A stretch of 5,123 nucleotides of DNA from Caldifarciminota bacterium (lineage in GTDB: Bacteria; Hydrothermota; Hydrothermia; B15-G9; DRBW01), in the NCBI GenBank assembly GCA_011042705.1, contig DRBW01000140.1, forward strand, positions 1 through 5,123, written 5' to 3'. Position 1 is the stretch's first letter; each line of letters begins with the position of its first letter. Below, piece after piece: positions 1 to 5,123 of this stretch. Below the pieces are notes generated by a model, which was not told where the DNA came from, did no database searches, and saw only the letters and a list, made by a program, of their open reading frames with translations. The translations under genes and the position numbers were made by a program.

Positions 1-979
1 CTCGGTCGGAAAGTGGGCCGGCGCGGAGGTCAGGTTTCGCTGGGATCCTGCTGCCGATGACCGGCTGATAGCGGGATTTGAATATATGAAACACTTTCGG
101 GCCGACTACAGGTCCTGGGATTCAGAAAACACCTATTTCGATGGCAATTTCCCCTTCAGCGTTTCCTCGATTTACCTCCAGAACGAGTATCAGATAACGG
201 GAGAGCTCACCTTCGTGGCAGGAGGCAGGTGGGACAGTTACTCGAGGACGAAGGGCTCCCTGACACCGAGGGCTGCTCTTATTTACAATCCAACGTCAAA
301 GACGACCCTCAAACTGCTTTACGGCGATGCATTCCGTGCGCCCAACGTATACGAGACGTTTTACGAGGATGAGGATGAGGCGAAGAGCAATCCCGAACTC
401 GATCCCGAAAAGATCAGGACCCTGGAGATGATACTCGAACACAGGATCAACGAGAACCTTTTCGGCGTTCTCTCGCTTTACAGATATAAAATGGAGGACA
501 TAATAGAGCAGGTGCAGGATCCCGTCGATTCCCTGTGGCAGTTCCAAAATGTGGGGTCTGCGAAAGCCCGAGGGGCGGAGGTAGCCCTTAATTCTCTTTT
601 CAGAAACGGAATAAGGGGCTTCCTGAGCTGCACTATTCAGAAAGCGGAAAACACCAGAACCCATGAGACCCTGAGCAACTCGCCCTCACTTCTCGTGAAG
701 GCAGGGCTCGTGGTGCCGGCGAGCAGATATCTCTTCGTGGCCACCGATCTCATTTACGAGACCGAGCGGATCACCGTATATCGCACCAAAACACACCCCT
801 ATCTTCTGGCGAATCTCAACCTTTCCACCTCCAGGCTCTGGAATCATTTTGAGGCCGATTTTCGCGTGGAAAACATTTTCAACGTGAAATACGAACATCC
901 GGGAGGCTATGAGCATGTGCAGGACGCGATAGAACAGGATGGACGTAATTTCAGGTTTAAACTGAGCTTCCTTTTCTGA
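1..979 (+). CDS. TonB-dependent outer-membrane receptor, C-terminal part (5' end outside window)
   Basis: Outer-membrane beta-barrel receptor for energised, TonB-driven uptake of a scarce ligand such as a siderophore, cobalamin or other metal chelate; the ligand cannot be told from this part. The frame is open from the first complete codon (position 2), giving 325 visible residues; the ATG at 86 is internal, since barrel-like sequence (W-A-G-A-E-V-R-F-R-W) continues upstream of it. Seen: alternating-residue beta strands; the receptor signature LLYGDAFRAPNVYETFY at about residues 105-121; then NPELDPEKIRTLE, matching the family's 'NP.L.PE....E' segment; later FQNVGSAKARGAEVAL, the usual 'N...A...G.E' barrel motif. 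It ends FKLSFLF, a terminal strand closing on Phe as expected for BAM-inserted barrels. The plug domain and TonB box lie outside the window. The stop is 21 nt before the YfiR-like gene, so co-transcription is likely. The family assignment is firm; the substrate is unknown. Confidence 0.93.
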   Translation, partial: SVGKWAGAEVRFRWDPAADDRLIAGFEYMKHFRADYRSWDSENTYFDGNFPFSVSSIYLQNEYQITGELTFVAGGRWDSYSRTKGSLTPRAALIYNPTSKTTLKLLYGDAFRAPNVYETFYEDEDEAKSNPELDPEKIRTLEMILEHRINENLFGVLSLYRYKMEDIIEQVQDPVDSLWQFQNVGSAKARGAEVALNSLFRNGIRGFLSCTIQKAENTRTHETLSNSPSLLVKAGLVVPASRYLFVATDLIYETERITVYRTKTHPYLLANLNLSTSRLWNHFEADFRVENIFNVKYEHPGGYEHVQDAIEQDGRNFRFKLSFLF

Positions 980-1000
980 AGGGGAAGGGATACAAGGGAG

Positions 1001-1588
1001 ATGAGAGGCATCAGGAACCCGGCTGGGGTTTCTGTACTGATCACGGCACTGCTCGTTGGACTGACCGGGCTCACGGCACAGGAAATACAGGTGCCGATCG
1101 GAGTCCAGGTGCCGATATTCATCAAGATACTCGCTTTTGACAGGAGTTTAAGAAAAAAAGCGGGAGATGAGATCTTGATCGGGGTTCTGTATCAGCACAA
1201 GTACATGAGGTCAAGCCTGGCGAAGGACGAGATAATCTCTGAACTGAAAAAGCTCGGCCATCTCAGGGTCCAGGGATTGCCTGTCCGTTATACGGTCATC
1301 GACTTCATTGATGGGAGGAGCCTCGAAAGGGAAATCGACGCGAAGGGCATCGACGTGCTTTACGTGACTCCGCTTCGTGCCGTCGATCCCGGGGAGATCA
1401 GGGCGGTCACGAGGAAGAAAAAGGTGCTGACTTTCTCGGTCATCCCCGAATACGTCGAGGCGGGGCTGTCAGTGGGGCTGAGCGTAAGGGGCGAAAAGCC
1501 GAGAATCGTCGTTAACCTCAGGGCTGCGGAAGCCGAGGGAGCGGCTTTCAGCTCGAGGCTTCTGAGGCTGGCTCAAACAATAGAGTAA
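1001..1588 (+). CDS. YfiR/DUF4154-family periplasmic protein
   Basis: Probable periplasmic regulator of the membrane sensor encoded next. Residues 1-27 form a Sec signal peptide: MRGIRN n-region, hydrophobic VSVLITALLVGL core, likely cleavage after L-T-A before QE. The mature part shows family hallmarks as I know them: VPIFIKILAFDRSL near the N-terminus ('LF.KIL.FDR'), then IGVLYQ, a central IDVLYVTPL strand, VLTFSVIPEYVEAGLSVGL (the 'VLTVSD...F...GG' segment), and a C-terminal VVNLRAAEAEGAAFSSRLLRLAQ closely matching 'INL.AA...GL..SS.LL.LA'. The length of 195 aa is typical. In Pseudomonas, YfiR binds the periplasmic domain of the cyclase YfiN and represses it. This copy contains no cysteine, so the disulfides described for Pseudomonas YfiR cannot form. 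The ATG is supported by the signal peptide and by a purine-rich GGGGAAGGGA at 981-990. The next gene starts 12 nt after the stop. Family call is strong; the regulatory role is inferred from homology and context. Confidence 0.85.
   Translation: MRGIRNPAGVSVLITALLVGLTGLTAQEIQVPIGVQVPIFIKILAFDRSLRKKAGDEILIGVLYQHKYMRSSLAKDEIISELKKLGHLRVQGLPVRYTVIDFIDGRSLEREIDAKGIDVLYVTPLRAVDPGEIRAVTRKKKVLTFSVIPEYVEAGLSVGLSVRGEKPRIVVNLRAAEAEGAAFSSRLLRLAQTIE
1088..1116 (+). repeat. Short tandem duplication at the mature N-terminus of the YfiR-like protein
   Basis: The 11-nt string caggtgccgat occurs at 1088-1098 and again at 1106-1116, exactly 18 nt (six codons) apart. It encodes consecutive QVPIGV and QVPIFI units directly after the predicted signal cleavage site. 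The in-frame offset suggests a small slippage or duplication event, but chance similarity is possible at this length. Confidence 0.5.
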
Positions 1589-1600
1589 AAACTGGGGAAA

Positions 1601-3586
1601 ATGAGATTAGTCGCCAGGATACTCCGGGAAAAGTGGCAGGCTTCGATAAGGACGAAGCTCGTCACCCTCTTTACGCTCCTTGTGGCGGCGATCGCCGCCT
1701 TCGTCATGGTCTATTTCCCCTATCGTCAGGAACAGGATGAGTTCAAGAGCATGCGGGAGAAGGGCCAGAGCATTGCCGAAGTGGCCGCCTATAATATCGC
1801 CCCTGCCCTTTATTTTGAAGATATCGATGCCGTTAATGAGACCTTCAAGAGCATAGAGCAGCTCGAGGACGTCACATACATCGTTGTCGTTGACCGATCG
1901 GGCAGAGTCATCGCCTCATACAGGGGAAACGAAGCCAGGGAGGCCAATTTCACCGATGTATCGGGCGAAGGTCGAATTTCCAAAAACAGTCCAGTTTTCA
2001 AGACGATGACGCCGATAGTACTCGATGGGGAAGAGATCGGGCGGCTCTATATGGGGTGGTCTCTTATGAAACTCAAAGAGGGGGTCCGCCGGGCAAGGTT
2101 GACCGTCCTGATCATCGGTTTCCTGATCATGGTGCTCGGATTTGCCGCTGTGACGGTGATAAGCAGCACAATAACGGAACCGCTGAACAAAATCGTCAGA
2201 ACTGCAAAGGAGATCGCCGCCGGGGACCTGTCGAAACGGGCCCCGGTCCTCTCAAGGGACGAGATAGGCTATCTTGCCGAAACTTTTAACCAGATGGTGG
2301 ACAACCTGCAGAGAGCCCAGGGAGAACTTCAGAAAATAAACAGAAACCTGGAAAAGCTGGTCGATGAGCGAACACGGAATCTTCAGATGGAGGTGAGAAG
2401 ACGCCTTAAGGCTCAAAAGGCACTTGAGGAGAGGCTCGGCTATGAAAGCCTCATCGCGACCATTTCTTCGAGGTTCATAAACCTGTCTAACGAGGAAATA
2501 GATTCGGGGATACAGGAGTCACTCAGACAGCTCGGGCAATTCGTGGGAGCTGACAGGTGCTATGTCGTCCTGTTGAGCGAGGACGGCAGGGAGAAAAAGT
2601 GCATTTATGAATGGCAGGCAAAGGACGTCAAACCCTGGGTTGGAGACAAACAATTCTTCCTGACGACGAAATGCCCCTGGTGGAAGAAATTGCTCAAAAA
2701 CACCGGGGGCTTGTGCGTAAATAAGCTCTCTGATCTACCTCCCGAGGCCGCCGACTTAAAATCCTGCCTCGCGGCAGAGGGTGTAAAATCCGCCATCTTA
2801 GTGCCCCTGTTTTATGAAAGAAAAATCATCGGCTTTCTACGCATCGACGCGGTAAAAAGGGAGAGAAGGTGGCCCAAGAACATGATCACCTTCCTGAAAC
2901 TGGTTGGCGAGATAATCGCAAACGCCATAGGCCGGAAACAGGCCTACGAAGAGCTGAAGACGAGTTACGAAAAGGTGAAAAAATCGGTTATAAGCACCGT
3001 AAACGCCATGTCGAAAGTCATCGAGCTGCGAGATCCATATACAGCGGGTCACCAGCAGAGGGTTGCCCTGCTCGCGTCAGCCATAGCCCGGGAGATGGGC
3101 CTGCCGGAGGAAAGGGTGTTCGGAATCCAGCTCGCGGCCCTCATTCACGATATCGGCAAGATATACGTCCCCGCCGACATACTGGCCAAGCCCGGAAAGC
3201 TTACGGAGATAGAATTTGAAATGATAAAAACCCATCCCGAACTGGGGTATAACGCATTGAAAATGATAGAGTTTCCATGGCCCATCGCTGAGATTATCAG
3301 ACAGCACCACGAGAGGCTCGACGGGAGCGGCTATCCCCACGGCCTGAAAGGCGATGAAATCCTCCTCGAAGCCAGAATCATCGGGGTTGCAGACGTGGTC
3401 GAAGCCATGGCGTCGCACAGGCCCTACAGACCATCGCTCGGGATCGACGCCGCCCTCGAAGAGATAACCCGTAACAGCGGCAAACTATACGACCCGGAGG
3501 TCGTGAAGGCCTGCGTCAGGCTCTTCAGGGAGAAGGGCTTCGATTTTGAAAAGGAACCACAGCTCCTCTCATCGCTACACCTGTAA
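1601..3586 (+). CDS. Membrane sensor with CHASE8-like, HAMP, GAF and HD-GYP domains; probable c-di-GMP phosphodiesterase
   Basis: Inner-membrane signalling enzyme predicted to hydrolyse cyclic di-GMP. Domain order over 661 aa: TM1 about 20-40; periplasmic CHASE8-like sensor about 41-165 (NIAPALYFEDIDAVNETFKS, then VTYIVVVDRSGRVIASY); TM2 about 167-189; HAMP about 190-243 (P194, and D220-E221-I222-G223); coiled coil about 235-280; GAF about 281-445 (ADRCYVVLLSEDGREKKC, PLFYERKIIGFLRID); HD-GYP about 460-650. Predicted metal and catalytic residues are all present: H484 in YTAGH, H516-D517 in HDIGK, H545, H569-H570 in HHERLDGSGYP, and D598 in GVADVVEAM. Y480 sits where trinuclear HD-GYPs such as PmGH carry Glu, so a two-metal site is more likely. 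There is no GGDEF domain. The start lies 12 nt after the YfiR-like stop with only a weak GGGG Shine-Dalgarno-like site, compatible with translational coupling. The periplasmic sensor plus the upstream gene suggest control by the YfiR-like protein. Domain calls are firm; enzymatic activity is inferred. Confidence 0.92.
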   Translation: MRLVARILREKWQASIRTKLVTLFTLLVAAIAAFVMVYFPYRQEQDEFKSMREKGQSIAEVAAYNIAPALYFEDIDAVNETFKSIEQLEDVTYIVVVDRSGRVIASYRGNEAREANFTDVSGEGRISKNSPVFKTMTPIVLDGEEIGRLYMGWSLMKLKEGVRRARLTVLIIGFLIMVLGFAAVTVISSTITEPLNKIVRTAKEIAAGDLSKRAPVLSRDEIGYLAETFNQMVDNLQRAQGELQKINRNLEKLVDERTRNLQMEVRRRLKAQKALEERLGYESLIATISSRFINLSNEEIDSGIQESLRQLGQFVGADRCYVVLLSEDGREKKCIYEWQAKDVKPWVGDKQFFLTTKCPWWKKLLKNTGGLCVNKLSDLPPEAADLKSCLAAEGVKSAILVPLFYERKIIGFLRIDAVKRERRWPKNMITFLKLVGEIIANAIGRKQAYEELKTSYEKVKKSVISTVNAMSKVIELRDPYTAGHQQRVALLASAIAREMGLPEERVFGIQLAALIHDIGKIYVPADILAKPGKLTEIEFEMIKTHPELGYNALKMIEFPWPIAEIIRQHHERLDGSGYPHGLKGDEILLEARIIGVADVVEAMASHRPYRPSLGIDAALEEITRNSGKLYDPEVVKACVRLFREKGFDFEKEPQLLSSLHL

Positions 3587-3926
3587 TTTTCCCCTGAGGC
3601 AACGAAGGGTAGAAACCCACAAAAATGGAGCCGCTCAGGCCATCACAATCGGCGCATATTTCCCGCCGACTCACAGTAAATCCCTTATGGGGAATGCACC
3701 CGGCCCGTTAATTTGCCAGGGCACGTAATTTTAACCGAATCGAAATGCAGCGGGAACAACCCTGGACAGCACGGATAAATTTGCCCGGCACCTGAATTCA
3801 TCTGAATCCCCTTCGGGGTGGCTTTAACTCCTATGAGCACAGCGTAAAAATTCACAGCCGGTACTACACATTTGCCGATCAGAAAATGACCTCGAATCGA
3901 ATTCCAGACCCTGTCATCGGAAGGTT
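3587..3926. other. Intergenic region between convergent genes; no gene recognised
   Basis: About 340 nt separate the stop of the HD-GYP gene from the stop of the minus-strand dockerin gene. I find no long open frame with protein-like content on either strand. Only short hairpins are visible: GGGT/ACCC at 3607-3618, TCCC/GGGA at 3681-3693, and CCCC-TTC-GGGG at 3808-3818. None is followed by a T-run on either strand, so none is a convincing intrinsic terminator. A small direct repeat CTGAAT occurs at 3792-3797 and 3802-3807. With both genes pointing inwards, no promoter is required here. Confidence 0.6.
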
Positions 3927-5123
3927 CTATCTTTTCGTTCTTTTCATCCCCGGCGATGCGGGCTGAGAGCGTTCACGTGCAACCTTGACGGGGCGAATGT
4001 GATCGGTAACGCCATTACGAGGGCGCTTTTGAGAATTACCGGATGTAACATCAACGGTCAGAGGAGCCCTCTTCCCGCCGCAGGGAGGAAAGCTCACACA
4101 ACTGAGTTCGTCGGCAGTGGGATCGGTCCCACAGGCCGGGTAGGGGGCGGGCGGTTCTGAGCCTCCCGAAAGCAGGAAATTGGCCAGATAAGCCAGGTCA
4201 GCAACCTCCAAGGTGCCAGAATCGTTAAGATCTGCGGCCTTGAAACAGGGAGGCTCAGAACCGCCCGCAAACAGATAATTCGCTAAAAACACCAGATCGG
4301 ACAGAGCTACATCTCCGTCGGCGTTGACATCTCCCCTTATAAACAGAGGACCAATCTGATAAACGGAAATGCCCAGTCCCTTCCCATCGGGCGTGCCCTT
4401 AAACCTCTTCCACACCTTCGTGGAGTAAATCTCACCTGAAGTATCCTCGTTCACGATCATTCCGCCGGTGTAAAACAGGCTCAGATGCCCTTCCTCATCG
4501 CCGAAGATGATCTCATTGTAGCCGTCGCGGTCAAGGTCTCCGAGACAGGGCGTATTAAGGTGAATGCTGGCGGGAAGAGAAAACAGATCGCTCAAATACG
4601 TGATTTCATTTCCGCTCGAATCCCAAACCCTCACCTTGCCCTCCACAGTACCTGCCGCGATCTCAAGCCCCGGCTGACCATCTATATCGCCCACTATTAC
4701 CGACGTTTTCACCCAGGCACCCGCATAAACGGGAAACCCGGGATAATCTGTTCCGTCAGACCTGAGGACAAAAACGCTGTCCGAATAGGAGCCTGCGAGC
4801 ACCTCGAGCGCCCCGTCCCGATCAAGGTCCACGAGGGACGGCGCATTTTTGACTTTATCGCCCGTGAACCTCTCCCAGAGAACCTCACCCCAGCCGTTTA
4901 TCGCATATACATACCCTGCATCGTCGCCAACAACGATGTCGAGGACACCGTCATCGTCTATATCGCCCAGAACAGGCGAAGAAAATATCCTCCCGTGCAG
5001 AACAACCGGAAAGCCGCTTACTCTGTCGACCCCAAAATATTCGTCGTTGTCCCAGTTATGCCAGGCCCAGAGCTCGTGGGAACTCCCGTATACGCCGGCT
5101 ATAACTTCGGGGTGGCCATCTCC
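3927..5123 (-). CDS. Secreted FG-GAP/VCBS repeat protein with C-terminal type I dockerin (5' end outside window)
   Basis: Probable exported or cell-surface protein; specific function unknown. The frame is open to the window edge, giving 398 visible residues with no start in view; the GTG at 4832 is internal, because repeat sequence continues upstream of it. Visible residues 1-221 hold at least five FG-GAP/VCBS-like repeats about 46-50 residues apart (GDIDDDGVLDIVVGDDAG, VDLDRDGALEVLAGS, GDIDGQPGLEIAAGT, GDLDRDGYNEIIFGDEEG, plus a partial first one), which normally build a calcium-binding beta-propeller. Residues 263-342 form a dockerin with two EF-hand-like loops: D265, N267, D269, D271, D276, and D298, N300, S302, E306, D309. 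Each loop is followed by a LANYLF or LANFLL helix and GGSEPP. After the usual-looking CVSFPPCG there is a basic tail of about 49 residues. No cohesin, enzyme domain or anchor is visible. Domain assignments are firm; partner and role are not known. Confidence 0.9.
   Translation of the reverse strand, partial: GDGHPEVIAGVYGSSHELWAWHNWDNDEYFGVDRVSGFPVVLHGRIFSSPVLGDIDDDGVLDIVVGDDAGYVYAINGWGEVLWERFTGDKVKNAPSLVDLDRDGALEVLAGSYSDSVFVLRSDGTDYPGFPVYAGAWVKTSVIVGDIDGQPGLEIAAGTVEGKVRVWDSSGNEITYLSDLFSLPASIHLNTPCLGDLDRDGYNEIIFGDEEGHLSLFYTGGMIVNEDTSGEIYSTKVWKRFKGTPDGKGLGISVYQIGPLFIRGDVNADGDVALSDLVFLANYLFAGGSEPPCFKAADLNDSGTLEVADLAYLANFLLSGGSEPPAPYPACGTDPTADELSCVSFPPCGGKRAPLTVDVTSGNSQKRPRNGVTDHIRPVKVARERSQPASPGMKRTKR
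4098..4337 (-). other. Type I dockerin domain-coding segment
   Basis: This segment encodes two dockerin repeats, GDVNADGDVALSDLVFLANY and ADLNDSGTLEVADLAYLANF, each an F-hand calcium loop plus helix and each followed by LF/LL-x-GGSEPP. The domain ends with PYPACGTDPTADELSC, a closing segment I recognise from dockerin-like domains of uncultured bacterial phyla. Dockerins bind cohesins in cellulosomes. Outside cellulolytic clostridia their partners are mostly unknown, and no cohesin is visible here. Confidence 0.85.
4147..4268. repeat. Perfect 21-nt inverted repeat, 80-nt spacer, inside the dockerin coding region
   Basis: The left arm 4147-4167 and right arm 4248-4268 are exact reverse complements over 21 nt. 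Complementarity stops on both sides (4146 g against 4269 a; 4168 g against 4247 a). Read on the minus strand, each arm encodes GGSEPP, with codons GGC GGT TCT GAG CCT CCC in the first dockerin repeat and GGA GGC TCA GAA CCG CCC in the second. Five of six codons differ at the third base, yet every wobble position pairs across the arms. The transcript could form a long GC-rich stem. Whether this has a role or is coincidence favoured by the peptide is unknown. Confidence 0.95.
4461..5123 (-). repeat. Array of FG-GAP/VCBS-like repeats (propeller blades)
   Basis: Protein-level repeat within the minus-strand gene. Units with the pattern G-D-[IL]-D-x-D-G-x-x-[DE]-[IL]-x-x-G begin at visible residues of about 1 (partial), 50, 95, 141 and 192. 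DNA similarity between units is low apart from the Asp-Gly core; for example, the 13-mer tctatatcgccca on the plus strand occurs at 4681-4693 and 4957-4969, encoding GDID. Seven blades are usual for such propellers, so further units probably lie outside the window. The fourth unit (DIDGQPGLE) lacks the second Asp of the DxDxDG calcium loop. Confidence 0.85.

Noticed and set aside
86..88. ATG as the start of the TonB-dependent receptor
   Set aside because: In-frame barrel-type sequence precedes it to the window edge and a receptor needs an upstream plug domain; it is an internal Met.
907..1125. 72-codon minus-strand open frame spanning the receptor/YfiR-like gene junction
   Set aside because: It is antisense to two well-supported genes, and its Ser/Pro/Leu-rich translation is typical of a shadow frame.
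2056..2289. 77-codon plus-strand open frame within the sensor gene, considered as an overlapping gene
   Set aside because: It lies fully inside the CHASE8/HAMP coding sequence, and its translation is rich in Gly, Arg and Asp with no recognisable fold or start signal.
3546..3728. 60-codon plus-strand open frame overlapping the end of the HD-GYP gene
   Set aside because: It overlaps the real gene in another frame and then runs into non-coding DNA; its translation has no protein-like pattern and no ribosome binding site.
3807..3820. Compact CCCC-TTC-GGGG hairpin, considered as an intrinsic terminator
   Set aside because: The stem is only four base pairs and no T-run follows on either strand.
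4830..4832. GTG as the start of the minus-strand FG-GAP/dockerin gene
   Set aside because: The same frame stays open to the window edge and upstream codons encode further FG-GAP repeats, so the GTG is an internal Val.

Overview
The window reads as chromosomal DNA from a diderm (Gram-negative-type) bacterium. The evidence is an outer-membrane TonB-dependent receptor, a periplasmic YfiR-like protein with a Sec signal peptide, and an inner-membrane sensor enzyme. Opposite them lies a secreted FG-GAP/dockerin protein of a style I associate with environmental lineages such as Zixibacteria, Planctomycetes and related uncultured phyla. I cannot name the phylum from this sequence. Base composition looks moderately GC-rich and even across the genes, with no sign of a recent insertion. 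I see no RNA gene, mobile element or CRISPR array.

Positions 1-3586, plus strand: three tightly spaced genes (gaps of 21 and 12 nt) that look like one operon. They are the C-terminal half of a TonB-dependent receptor (5' end outside the window), a 195-aa YfiR/DUF4154-family periplasmic protein, and a 661-aa membrane protein with a CHASE8-like periplasmic sensor, HAMP, coiled coil, GAF and a C-terminal HD-GYP domain with intact catalytic motifs. In the known YfiBNR system, YfiR restrains a CHASE8-HAMP-GGDEF diguanylate cyclase that makes cyclic di-GMP. Here the output domain would degrade cyclic di-GMP, and a TonB receptor takes the outer-membrane position. The likely reading is a route from ligand or envelope state to c-di-GMP hydrolysis.

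Positions 3587-3926: about 340 nt between convergent genes, with no gene and no convincing terminator.

Positions 3927-5123, minus strand: the C-terminal 398 residues of a secreted protein with at least five FG-GAP/VCBS-like repeats, a two-repeat type I dockerin and an unusual basic tail. Inside the dockerin coding region is a perfect 21-nt inverted repeat (4147-4167 / 4248-4268). Both of its arms encode the same peptide, GGSEPP, with different codons. It is the most unusual DNA-level feature here.
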